Source of the DNA: Xiphydria camelus
Taxonomy: Eukaryota; Arthropoda; Insecta; Hymenoptera; Xiphydriidae
DNA: 64,000 bases
Direction: 5' to 3'
Assembly: GCA_963678675.1 (NCBI GenBank)
Contig: OY783200.1
Coordinates: 10,098,917-10,162,916 of the forward strand
Under the pieces are notes generated by a model. That model was given only the letters and a program-made list of their open reading frames with translations. It was not told where the DNA came from and did not search any database. This document shows positions 1 to 10,824 of the stretch, in pieces (the stretch's first letter is position 1; every line of letters begins with the position of its first letter). Made by a program: the position numbers and the translations under genes.

Positions 1-1350
1 AAAATGTAGTGTTCCAGACAAATAGTAAAATCATTGACTTGAAAGGTGCGTTCTTCGAGTGGAATGAAGCAAATTATTAGAACGATTATTCTGCGTTCTT
101 TGGTTCTAACAAATCATAGGTTGATTTAAAGAAACAATTTGTTTCAAAGAAATACGTAATTCATAATGACCATACTATACTTCTTTCAGTTAAAGAAAAA
201 CTACGTTACCATTAAAGGCGTCAGAATTATTAACGGAAAGACGTTCTCTGTTGATTTGAAAGAATATTTCTTTGGGGGAAAGACAAATATTCGATGAAGT
301 CGTTTCTTTCACGTGAAAAATGTAGTGTTCCAGACAAATAGTAAAATCATTGACTTGAAAGGTGCGTTCTTCGAGTGGAATGAAGCAAATTATTAGAACG
401 ATTATTCTGCGTTCTTTGGTTCTAACAATTCATAGGTTGATTTAAAGAAACAATTTGTTTCAAAGAAATACGTAATTCATAATGACCATACTATACTTCT
501 TTCAGTTAAAGAAAAACTACGTTACCATTAAAGGCGTCAGAATTATTAACGGAAAGACGTTCTCTGTTGATTTGAAAGAATATTTCTTTGGGGGAAAGAC
601 AAATATTCGATGAAGTCGTTTCTTTCACGTGAAAAATGTAGTGTTCCAGACAAATAGTAAAATCATTGACTTAAAGGTGCGTTCTTCGAGTGGAATGAAG
701 CAAATTATTAGAACGATTATTCTGCGTTCTTTGGTTCTAACAATTCATAGGTTGATTTAAAGAAACAATTTGTTTCAAAGAAATACGTAATTCATAATGA
801 CCATACTATACTTCTTTCAGTTAAAGAAAAACTACGTTACCATTAAAGGCGTCAGAATTATTAACGGAAAGACGTTCTCTGTTGATTTGAAAGAATATTT
901 CTTTGGGGGAAAGACAAATATTCGATGAAGTCGTTTCTTTCACGTGAAAAATGTAGTGTTCCAGATAAATAGTGAAATCATTGACTTGAAAGGTGCGTTC
1001 TTCGAGTGGAATGAAGCAAATTATTAGAACGATTATTCTGCGTTCTTTGGTTCTAACAATTCATGTGTTCATTTAAAGAAACAATTTGTTTCAAAGAAAT
1101 ACGTAATTCACAATGACTATACTATACTTCTTTCAGTTAAAGAAAAACTGCGTTACCATTAAAGACGTCGGAGTTATTGACGGAAAGACGTTTCTTGTTG
1201 ATTTGAAAGAATATTTCTTTGGGGGAAAGACAAATATTCGATGAAATCATTTCTTTCAAGTGAAAAATGCAGTCTTTTCAGATAAATACTAATATCACTG
1301 ACTTAAAGACGCGTTCTTTAAGTGGAAGAATTGAAAACCAAAGAATTCGA
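1..1350. repeat. 316-bp tandem satellite, about 4.2 copies
   Basis: Near-identical units begin at 1, 317, 633 and 948, and a more diverged fifth begins near 1264 and fades by about 1350. The first three are almost identical; the fourth has scattered substitutions, and one unit is 315 bp because of a single-base loss in its GACTTGAAAGG segment. Each unit carries inverted motifs such as AAGAAACAATTTGTTTC. No open reading frame of note crosses it. The array is cut by the left window edge, so its true length is unknown. Divergence rising toward the right is what is expected at the edge of a satellite array. Confidence 0.95.
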
Positions 1351-1550
1351 TTTCTTTGATGCAAAGAATTTTTTTTCTCTGTGTATGCACTCTCAATCTA
1401 CAGTAATTCAAATTTACTTGTACTAGATATAAAAATCTGTTTTTTTTTCCCAGATTACATGTATACCGAATATGCACATTATTATAAGCATTGTAAAATT
1501 TATACTGAAAAGTTAACTCAAAAGATTATTTATGAGAAACTAGAACTTAC

Positions 1551-2747
1551 CACATATAGAGCACACTCATTGTTATCCCGCAACATATCATCGAAAACGA
1601 TAAAATCTTCCATCGTCGTTAAAGGTAAGTTTGGCATATTATCAGACTTTAATGTTTCCAAATCAGAGCTGACTCGTAAAGTATTTAATATTTCGGACAA
1701 GAGTACGCGGCTTTGTTGTTGACCTTCCAAAATTCGCTCAAAGTACTGTAAAGCTTTTTCTTGAAATGTAGCGGTAGGTACAGCTACAGATTCTCTGGGT
1801 CTTTTAGAAGATGAAGTGCCAGCGTATGACTGCTTTATATTCGATGATGGCGTTGATACCAGTGATGCCCCACAATCAAGGAGGTTACGCTCTTTTCGTA
1901 CAAGAGTCTGACTGTCCAAAGTATCGCTTGAATCTGAAAAGGTAGTGGGAAGTGCGGTTACAGATCCTTTGGGTCTTTTGATTATTTGTGAACAGGAAGG
2001 TGAAATGCCAGCATTACCGATAGCAGACGAAATCTCCTTGTATTCGGATGACTGCTTTACACTGGATGTTGGCATTGATACCAGTGGTGCCTCATAACCA
2101 ACGAGAGTAGACTCTTTTCGTATAGGAGTCTCACTATGTAAAGTATCGCTTGAATCTGAGGACGCAATCCGCTCTTTCTTCTGATGCTTATTTGACAGCT
2201 TATTTCTGACACAGTGATTCGATTTTCGTTTCTTTCTCTTTGGTTCATTTTCACTGTCTTCGGATCCTGTCGACGATTCAAGTATCACCGTTTTTCGCAT
2301 AGCACGTAATGTATTTGCTTCTTCCGTATCTTCGGATGTGATATTTTCTATATACAGGTTCAACTTCTTCTCAGCTTCTTCAAGAGTATCTAAGGGAAAT
2401 TATACACTGACGTGAGATTGTTATTGAAAAATAAACATTTTTAGCCTGATATTTCTATACAAGGTATTCGATTATTGGCGTGAAATTCAAATAAATTAAA
2501 TACTACAGTAAATTATTTCTTACCTTTTGTACACAAGATGCAATGTATAGAAAACGTTGGCCATGATTCCTGATAGACTGAATTTTCCTTGACAAGTTTT
2601 TTAAAGGCTTCCTCATTTTTGGTTCTCGGCCAGTAGCAGAAGCATTTTTTATCTTCGTGTATTATCCACGAAAGTGGAACTACTGCGTATTCTCGTACAC
2701 AATGTATCAGGGTCTTTCGTGCTTACGAACTCAACGACGGAGTACAT
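1551..2747 (-). CDS. DUF4806-family protein, partial, with a frameshift in exon 1
   Basis: Two exons are visible. Exon 1 (about 2747-2524) begins MYSVVEFVSTKD and, after a one-base frame change, continues YAVVPLSWI...CFCYWP...ESWPTFSIHCILCTK before a GTAAG donor. Exon 2 (2389-1551) follows a CCCTTAG acceptor in the matching phase (DTLEEAEKKLNLY). It contains two Ser/Thr-rich, KRKKRK basic stretches and then LPLTTMEDFIVFDDML, the usual start of the DUF4806 domain, ending at a GTAAGT donor. The rest of DUF4806 is not found downstream, where the 316-bp satellite begins, so the next exon is either outside the window or lost. The frame change lies near a CCC run at 2709-2712. Proteins of this layout are abundant, poorly characterised and often multicopy in ants. 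Function unknown. Family assignment is from recalled pattern; moderately sure. Confidence 0.6.
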
Positions 2748-2925
2748 GACCTAATTTTAGAAGAAACGATAAGGTGAGGGAGAAAGATGAAGGTGAAGGA
2801 AGATGAAATTTAAAGATATATCTATTTTAATTCAGACGAATCGATAATAATCAACCAAATAGTAACCGATTAAATTACTCCAATACAGATGGATGTATCG
2901 ATATCGTATTTTACGATATATATAT

Positions 2926-2928
<3 letters not shown>

Positions 2929-2960
<32 letters not shown>
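2929..2960. repeat. (TA)n microsatellite at mariner insertion site
   Basis: A TA dinucleotide run directly abuts the left end of the mariner element and supplies its TA target site. An independent mariner derivative at 26627 also starts exactly at the end of a longer TA run. Confidence 0.9.
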
Positions 2961-2963
<3 letters not shown>

Positions 2964-4839
2964 GGTGACATTTTGAAAACTTGCCACCCCAATATCTCAG
3001 AAAGTTACAGAGATTTTCTAAAAAAAAAAATACGGTTTCAGCAGTGGAGAGGGGGAACCAAAATGACATAATCGGAGACGCACCCCCTCCAACCCCCTTA
3101 GGGGTAGCCCCCCCAATTTTGTAATCTTAAATAGCAACCCCCCATGTGTGATACAGCGTTGGAAAGCTCTTTAAAAATGCTTTACAAAAACCCCAATTTT
3201 TTGTATTTTTGGATGAGTAGTTCTCGTGCAAATGGAGAAAGAACTTTTTCAAATACAATATAAGTTAGGTGCTTTGAACGCGTTGACAAAACAAAAGAAT
3301 GTTCTAAAACCTATTGAAAAAATCGGCAATCACTTAGTTGCCCCCCAACGCGATAAATAGTGCACTTCTTACTTCTCACATTCATTTGTAAGCGTGAAAT
3401 AATACCTACAACTGCACTTTGCAAAATGGTTTACACTCTCGCTGAACGTGTTGAAATGGTCTTGTGTTTTGGTGCCGAAAATTGTTTTCGAAGAGTAGCA
3501 GCTATTTTTAATGAAAGACATCCCGACAAGAATGCGAGCCACGAGTATATTCGACAGTTGATCAGCAAATTTCAAGAGACTGGATCTGTTGGCAACATTA
3601 AACGAAATCAAGCAAGAGTAGTTGATGAAGCTGCCCAAATAGAAATTCTTGGACATTTTGCTACGAATCCAAATCTGTCAACTCGACAAGCTGCTGCAGC
3701 AACAAGAATTTCCCGAGAAGCGATCCGAAAAACACTTAAACGCCATAAAATGCACCCTTACAAATTACAAGTTCTTCAAGAGCTTACCGACGATGATCCG
3801 GATAGGCGTATTCAATTCTGCGAAGTTATGACCGATAAAATTGTAGCTGAACCACAATTAGTAAGGAACATTTGTTTTAGTGACGAGTGTACATTTTATT
3901 TGAATGGAAATGTAAACAAACAAAACTGCAGATATTGGAGCGACGAGAATCCACACATTTTTAGAGAAGGTCACACACAATACCCTCAAAAGATCAACGT
4001 CTGGGCTGGTATATTAGGAGATAGTATTGTTGGCCCACTCTTCATAGACAGGAACTTAACAGGGGAAATTTATGCTGAGATGCTGGATACAACCATTGAA
4101 CCCTTAATTATTAATGAATTAGAAAATCAGATAACCAACGACGAAACTCCTTTTCTAACTGAACGTCTATTACATTTCCATCACGATGGAGCACCACCTC
4201 ACTATGTGCTTCCTGTGCGTCAGTGGCTTGATTTATATTATCCAGATCAGTGGATTGGTAGAAGGGGACCAGTTGAATGGCCACCCAGATCACCTGATCT
4301 TACTCCCTGCGATTTTTTCTTATGGGGACATTTGAAATCTGTTGTTTTTCAAACTCAACCAGCAAGCATTAACCAACTGAAACAGAGAATTACGCAAGAA
4401 TGTCGCAAAATTTCAAGAGCAACATTTGAAAAAGTTCGAGAGGAATTTCAGAATAGGTTATATTTTTGTCTTGCTAACAATGGAAATCATTTTGAAAATT
4501 TATTGTAACGTAATTGAATTTTAACAAATAAATTGACAAAACTTACTTCTAGCAGTTTCTTTATCGATTTGCACGAGAACTACTCATCGAAAAGTACAAA
4601 AAATTGGGGTTCTTGTAAAGCATTTTTAAAGAGCTTTCCAACGCTGTATCACACATGGGGGGTTGCTATTTAAGATTACAAAATTGGGGGGGCTACCCCT
4701 AAGGGGGTTGGAGGGGGTGCGTCTCCGATTATGTCATTTTGGTTCCCCCTCTCCACTGCTGAAACCGTATTTTTTTTTTTAGAAAATCTCTGTAACTTTC
4801 TGAGATATTGGGGTGGCAAGTTTTCAAAATGTCACCCTG
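2961..4839 (+). mobile_element. complete DD41D mariner-like transposon with ~280-bp inverted repeats
   Basis: The element begins CAGGGTGACATTTTG and ends with its reverse complement, flanked by TA at 2959-2960 and 4840-4841. The inverted repeats run to about 3243 on the left and from about 4558 on the right, roughly ten times longer than in classical mariners. They contain C- and G-rich blocks (CCCCCTCCAACCCCC and its complement). A single uninterrupted transposase lies between them. Both TIRs and the ORF look intact, so this could be a recent and possibly autonomous copy. A rearranged relative lies at 26627-27493. Confidence 0.93.
3426..4508 (+). CDS. mariner (Tc1/mariner superfamily, DD41D) transposase
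   Basis: Cut-and-paste transposase of 360 aa. I take the start at MVYTLAERVEMV rather than the upstream in-frame ATG at 3360, because helix-turn-helix homology begins at the second Met. The N-terminus carries two helix-turn-helix units (about residues 5-55 and 75-120), with the HPYKLQVLQELTDDDPDRR linker typical of this group. The catalytic aspartates are visible in FSDECTF, HHDGAPPHY and PDLTPCDFFLWG. There are 41 residues between the second and third, giving DD41D as described for rosa/Visitor-type mariners. No stop or frameshift is seen. The second mariner in this window (52603-53691) shares the architecture but is clearly diverged. It acts in the nucleus on its own TIRs. Confidence 0.93.
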   Translation: MVYTLAERVEMVLCFGAENCFRRVAAIFNERHPDKNASHEYIRQLISKFQETGSVGNIKRNQARVVDEAAQIEILGHFATNPNLSTRQAAAATRISREAIRKTLKRHKMHPYKLQVLQELTDDDPDRRIQFCEVMTDKIVAEPQLVRNICFSDECTFYLNGNVNKQNCRYWSDENPHIFREGHTQYPQKINVWAGILGDSIVGPLFIDRNLTGEIYAEMLDTTIEPLIINELENQITNDETPFLTERLLHFHHDGAPPHYVLPVRQWLDLYYPDQWIGRRGPVEWPPRSPDLTPCDFFLWGHLKSVVFQTQPASINQLKQRITQECRKISRATFEKVREEFQNRLYFCLANNGNHFENLL

Positions 4840-4841
4840 TA

Positions 4842-7620
4842 TATGTCTAATGGTAGTTTTCAGGACAGTAAAAAGTGACAGATTTTGCGACTTATTTCTA
4901 AGAAAGGTGGAACACTGACAGATAGTGAGCAGAAATTTTCATAAAAAATTGATTATTCACGAATATACAGGAAAAGGCGTACCTAATGGCACTTTTCAGG
5001 ACACCCGCGAACTATTGGCAGTTTTCAGGACTCTGTATATATAGGCAGATTTCGGGACAGTAACGCGGTACGGGAATGCAAATGGCATTAAAGACACAAC
5101 ACACGCGGAATGTAACTGCTACTCTAATGACACTATGCTAAAAGATTCCCAATATGAATTATGGCATCGCAGAATATGAGAAAAGGTATTGGTAGTTTTT
5201 ACAATTCAATTTCAACGGAGTCCCGAAAAGAACCGTTGTATCGCCGAAAGTCGTGGAGCGAATTGGCAGTTTCCAGGTCTCTGTATATATAGGGTCCCAA
5301 TAAGTACCCTTACATCGCAAAACATTAAGATACACACGTACACATTTCAGGACTCTCTGCGCAGAGTCCTGAGTAGAACCGTTGCATCACAAGATGTACC
5401 GAAATGCATTTGCAGATTCAGGAATTCTCTGGATCTGGTGGTTTATGTCGGAACTGGAAACACAGTATGGCATTTCTCATCGAAGTCTGGAGAACGATTA
5501 TCCACTAACCATTTTCAGTCGTCTACAAATCACTTACAACGCGTAGACAATCACTGTTATTTGATCTGATATTTTCAAAGGGAAACATATTGAAACCATA
5601 TTAAAACCAAAGTAGTACGGCTGTTATTTTTACTGCAGCTCATTGAAGAGGTCTTACAAGCCCAAGAGATGAACTATAATTACGTGTCAATTCCACACTA
5701 ATTACAGCATTCCAATTCGCGAATAAAGCGTGATCGACTTTTTCATTCAATTTCCATCTGATCAGTAATTAATTAACATCAGAGTAACCGTCATTGTACA
5801 GTGCCGACATGCACCACTGCAACCCATAATATTCGGGAACGTATGGGTAGTTCTGAAGCCTTCATTTTAATAAAGTCCTGAAACGAACCATTGCACTGCA
5901 GAATCTCAAGAAATGCAATGGCAGATTCCAGGACTTTATGTAAGTGAAGCCCTGGCATGAACCGTTGCATCGCAATATGTCATTTGGAGCAATGGCAGCT
6001 TTCAGGACTTTTCTAGTCAGTTAATCTGGAGTTTGACGTGAAACTGAAATAAAATGACAAGTGGTCGGCCGTTCATTCGGATGAGCCTTATACTTCGATT
6101 TGTTGATCACTCAAGGTTTGCAAGTATTCTAGACGTACCTAATATATCTCAGACGTAAATGCTTTAACAAGAGCTCTAGTTGGCGTAGTGACTGAAGAAC
6201 CCGCTTCGTACATGAAAGTTCGTACAATCGATTCTCGTTACCAGTGCATTTTTTAAAATTTTGAATTTAGTTGACATGGAAAATTCATATCAGCTGCTAT
6301 TCTACTCACTAAGTATACAAAAAACTCCTGTAGGAATTAGTAGGCATAATAAGTTCAAATGAATAAAGAAACTCATCCAAACGTGTAAACAAATGAAAAA
6401 ATTGGCTAAACCGTGTGCTCCTAACAAAACGTAACGGTGGCGTTGGCCACCGTTGCAACGCAAATCACTGTGGGATGTACTGGCAGCTTTCAGGACTCTG
6501 CGCCACTGGAGTCCCGAAAAGAGCCGTTGTGTTGCAGAATGTCAAGAGACGCAGTGGCAGTTTTCAGGACACTAGGTGTATGGAGTCTTTGTATGAACCG
6601 TTGCATCGCAGATTGTCAAGAAATGCAATGGCAGTTTCCGGGACTAGAGTCCTGATATGAACCCTTGCATCGCAGAGTGTCATTTGGAGCACTGGTATAT
6701 TTCAGGACTTTACTGGTCGGTTAGTCTGGACTTTGATGTGCAACTTAAATAAAATCACAAGTGATCGGCCGTTCAATAGAATGAGCCTTACCCTTCGATT
6801 TATTGATTTTTCAAGATTTGCAAGTATTTTAGACGTGTCTAATAAATCTCAGATGTAAATGCGATAACAAGATCTCTAGTTGGCGTAGTGACTAAAGCAC
6901 CCGCTTCTTAAACGAAAGATCGTATGATCGATTCTCGTTACCAGTGCATTTTTTTAAATTTTGTATTTAATCGTTATGGAAAATAGATATCAGCTGCTAT
7001 TCTGCTCGCTAAGTATGCAAAAAACTGCTGCAGGAATTAGTAGACATAGTGAATGCAAATGAATAAACTAATCCAAAAAGAGGAAACAAATAAACAAATT
7101 GGCTAAACCGTGTGCTCCTAACGTAATGTAACGTATCCGAGGTTAACGTTAAATTCATTTACACATATTAGTAACATCGATGCAACACGAATCACAGCGA
7201 GATGTACTGACAGTTTTCAGGACTCTGCGACACTAGTGTCCCGAAAAGAACCATTGTATTGCAGAATGTCAAGAGACGCAATGGCTGTTTTCAGGACTCT
7301 ATGACCCTATAGACCTGGTATGGACCGTTGCATCGCAGAATGTCATATGACGCATTGGCAGCTTTCAGAACCCTTTTAATCTTTTGGTCAGAAGTTTGTT
7401 GTGCACTTGAAATAAGACGACCCGTTATCGGCCGTTGATTCAAATTGGTCTTATTCTTCTGTTTACCACCCCGTGAAGTTTTGCAAGTATCCAAGACGTA
7501 GTTAATATATCTCAGATGTAAATGTGTTTACACTTACTTTAGTTGATACAATGGCTATAGCATCCACTTCGTTCGCAGAGGGTCGTATGAACGAATCTCG
7601 CTACCACACACATACAGTAT
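4842..7620. repeat. decayed ~700-bp tandem repeat array with CAGGACT motifs
   Basis: Blocks recur in fixed order. CCGTTGCATCGCAGAATGTC and GGCAGTTTTCAGGACTCT motifs are followed by TCGGCCGTTC (6065, 6765, and near 7428), a GACGTAAATG stretch, a tRNA-like box pair, and a TATCAGCTGCTATTCT stretch. Spacing is about 700 bp, with about 2.5 recognisable copies, each 15-25% diverged by eye. Earlier, weaker copies extend back to about 4850. Related blocks appear at 11280-11660 and 25800-26560. No coding potential is supported; short ORFs here are incidental. Confidence 0.75.
6181..6250 (+). other. tRNA-like A/B-box pair in repeat unit (SINE-like?)
   Basis: TGGCGTAGTGACTGAAG resembles a pol III A box, and CAATCGATTCTCGTTACCA about 45 bases later resembles a B box. 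The pair is conserved in the next repeat unit (6881-6945) and decayed in the third (about 7540-7605). A clean cloverleaf cannot be drawn, so this is a tRNA-derived or convergent promoter-like module rather than a functional tRNA gene. Confidence 0.35.
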
Positions 7621-7923
7621 CATTTTCACATTCAATTATTATACTAAATTGTTTGTTTCGGAACTCGGTTACTAGAAATACTGAATGGTATTTCTATCAC
7701 AGTCCAATCATTAATTTTTAATTATTTACGTGAAGTTTATTTGTCGTATACATGTGGTTTGCATCTCACCTCTCACCTCCGAAGTGAAACTGTCTGCGGA
7801 AATGTTTGCACCTAAACAGTTTGTTATTGTCGAACAAACAATCAGAATTACAACTACCACTGCGATTATGATATCATATCATGCAACAGTTTTCTTAAGC
7901 GTAGCCTAAATAAAATGTGTCTC
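7621..7923. other. no gene seen; repeat-related sequence
   Basis: This stretch has weak similarity to 25457-25650: both contain an ATGTGG(T)TT start, an ACAATCAGAATT-like segment and a CGTAGCCT-like end. It appears to belong to the same larger dispersed repeat. No supported coding sequence. Confidence 0.5.
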
Positions 7924-8620
7924 ACAAGGAAACGTTTCGAGGCCGCCGCTTCCGATCTTGATGAAACTTCGTAAATTTAAAGTTTATCGAAAAATAAGAG
8001 ACCCCTATTTTTTTATAGCGGCCCAATTTTGGTTTAAGGGGGTGAAATGGACCCCTGAATTTTCACCCCCTTCGAGCTATCTCCGAAACGAAGCGAGATA
8101 GATGAAAACTTTCAATGTACGTTTTGTTTGGTTTTTTTAGTATAATAAAATCCCCTAAACAGATTTTGAAAAAAAGCATTATTTTTCAAAAAAAAAATTT
8201 TTTTATCTAATTTTTCGAAATTTCGGTTTAGTCATGTGGACAAAAATTTAGGAAATTTTATTACAAATTCAACCATGTATGACATGATATATTTCCCTCC
8301 TACAGTTTTGCAAATTTCTAACTTTTATGTCTGATAATGAGCGGGCTACCAATGGCAGTGACGGGATAGGTCGGGGGTTATTACTTCTATGTATTTTAAT
8401 GCCACTTTTCTTTTATTTAATAAAGTTCAACTTCTATGGCTCATAATTATGACAATAATGGTATTCCGTGAAAAAATTTTTCATACAAAGTTGTTTCTTA
8501 CACCAAGCACACGTAATAACGGCAATATCGCCACGGACTCCGAGGATGATGGCCCCTTTTTGGGAAGTCGGACCTCCCACCCTCTCCAGTCTGTTTCGTT
8601 CTTGTGAGGCGACTTCATTA

Positions 8621-8628
8621 TATATAAG
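8621..8628 (+). promoter_or_regulatory. possible TATA box of pogo-like transposase
   Basis: TATATAAG lies about 75 bp upstream of the likely start codon at 8699 and just inside the left inverted repeat. The position is plausible, but only the motif supports it. Confidence 0.35.
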
Positions 8629-8698
8629 GAAGCGAAAGAGAAAGCTTTTTAGTCTGAATATTCAGTTTCTATGGTGCACAGCAGTTCATATTATTATT

Positions 8699-10312
8699 AT
8701 GGCAATTATAAATCCGATCAATGTGTTAACTTTATTGGTGGCCGTTTTCAGTGTACCAAATGGAAGAGAAACTCCAATGAATAGTGCAGAAGTGCAATTG
8801 AAAGATTTATTACAAAATATTATTATACGTAGCATGGAGGATTCATCATTTCGAGTCGAACATGAAAATAAATTGGAATTGGAAGATTCAATCGAGGATA
8901 GTGAAATGCACGCTGTTAATACTGACTGACTGGAATCGGATGTCGAGGATGTTCCTCACGTAGAAACCTCTATACCTCCAGAACCATATCCCTGTACACC
9001 CGATGAAGAAGCGGTTAGCTTTGAATATAAACAAAGTGCCATAGATTACTGGAACAGTGGGAAGAAAAGACGTCGAACCGTAGGAGCAGTTCAACATCAG
9101 TTTAAAAAAGTGAAATCTGATAGACAATTACGAAGATGGGCTGCGCAAGTAGGACAGGGGGGTACTCAAAATGATAAATTAATACGCATAGCGAAATATA
9201 CTTTTGATAAATTTGTAGAAGCTAGTAGATCGAAAATAATAGTACATAATGTAGACCTTAAACGATGGGCTTTACAAGCAAAAGAAGTAGAGAATCTTCC
9301 AACCTTCAAAGCAAGCCAAACATGGTTGAGGTCATTCAAGAAAGCATATAGAATTGTCTCTCGAAAGATCACAAAGTTTGTAACGAGAAAAAACGTTGAG
9401 GGTGAGGAAAGTTTGAAAGTACGAAGCCATGCCTTCGTAGAACAAGTGAAGCCACTCATTACACAATATGGACCACAAAATGTATTTAACTCTGATCAGA
9501 GTGGATTTAATTTAGAAATACATTCTGGCCGAACTTTAGCTACATCGGGGCAAAAAAAAATTGAAGCTGTGGTACAATCAATATCTTCTACAACCCACAG
9601 CTATACTATACAACCCACCATATCTGCTGATGGAAAACTACTGTCGCCTCTTTATGTGGTATTAAAAGAGGCTAGTGTGCAATTGGGAGAACGAGTGCAA
9701 CAAACCGTGTTTAGGCCGCCAAATGTATACTTCATGGCTTCCAAATCTGGGAAACTTACAACCGATCTCATGAAAACATGGCTGCAAGAAGTTTACTTCC
9801 CTAACACTGGATCTACAAGCGTCTTACTGCTGGACTCTTGGAGTGGACAATGTGAGCGAAGTGTTCGAGAAGCTACACCAGAAGACAAGACAATAATATT
9901 AATGACGATTCCACAAGGCACCACCGGACTGATTCAACCGCTAGACGTATACGGATTTCGAATGTGGAAGAATTTTGTAAGGAGGTTTTCAGATATTGTA
10001 ACTCTTTTCAATTACGATATTAACCTTCATTCGAGAGATAATATTTTAAAACTTCAATCTCTTACTCATAATCAGTTTTCTTCACCACGGTTTACTAACT
10101 TTATTAAATATTCGTGGTTCAAGAGTGGATATATATTCAGGAGACCTCCTGAATTTGAACATCCTGTAGAATTTTGTTTTGCACAGGACTCGGAACCACG
10201 ATGCCACATATGTGGCGATATTGCCGTTATTACGTGTGCTTGGTGTAAGAAACAACTTTGTATGAAACATTTTTTCACGGAATACCATTATTGTCATAAT
10301 TGTGAGCCATAG
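8699..10312 (+). pseudogene. pogo/DDE_1-type transposase with C-terminal Cys-rich tail, one nonsense codon
   Basis: The frame runs from MAIINPIN through an acidic N-terminal stretch to a TGA at 8927-8929. It then continues in the same frame (ESDVEDVPHVE...) to the stop at 10312, about 537 codons. After the TGA come a basic KKRRRT stretch, a CENP-B/Psq-like helix-turn-helix region (TFKASQTWLRSFKKAY) and the DDE_1 core: NSDQSGFN, LLLDSWSGQ and GLIQPLDVYGFRMWKNF. It ends in a compact Cys/His tail (CHICGD, CAWC, CMKHF, YHYCHNC) that could bind zinc. Such a tail is commoner in piggyBac than in pogo proteins. The single in-frame TGA suggests recent inactivation, or possibly that the ATG at 9110 gives a shorter product lacking part of the N-terminus. 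Family placement within pogo is uncertain. Confidence 0.75.
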
Positions 10313-10824
10313 AAGTTGAACTTTATTAAATAAAAGAAAAGTGGCATTAAAATACATAGAAGTAATAACCCCCGACCTATCCCGTCACTGCCATTGGTAG
10401 CCCGCTCATTATCAGACATAAAAGTTAGAAATTTGCAAAACTGTAGGAGGGAAATATATCATGTCATACATGGTTGAATTTGTAATAAAATTTCCTAAAT
10501 TTTTGTCCACATGACTAAACCGAAATTTCGAAAAATTAGATAAAAAAATTTTTTTTTTTGAAAAATAATGCTTTTTTTCAAAATCTGTTTAGGGGATTTT
10601 ATTATACTAAAAAAACCAAACAAAACGTATATTGAAAGTTTTCATCTATCTCGCTTCGTTTCGGAGATAGCTCGAAGGGGGTGAAAATTCAGGGGTCCAT
10701 TTCACCCCCTTAAACCAAAATTGGGCCGCTATAAAAAAAATAGGGGTCTCTTATTTTTCGATAAACTTTAAATTTACGAAGTTTCATCAAGATCGGAAGC
10801 GGCGGCCTCGAAACGTTTCCTTGT

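Larger units (their letters stand above)
7924..10824 (+). mobile_element. pogo-like DNA transposon with ~611-bp inverted repeats
   Basis: The left arm (7924-8534) and right arm (10212-10824) are near-perfect inverted copies beginning ACAAGGAAACGTTTCGAGG. The right arm includes the last ~100 bp of the transposase gene and its stop, so an antisense copy of the coding tail also sits in the left arm. No TA or other clear target duplication is visible at the ends (left flank GTGTCTC, right flank CAGCCG), which is unusual for a Tc1/mariner/pogo relative. The transposase has one internal stop. Confidence 0.85.

Noticed and set aside
1..1350. CRISPR-like regular array
   Set aside because: The 316-bp units are contiguous and near-identical along their whole length, with no repeat-spacer structure, and the DNA is eukaryotic.
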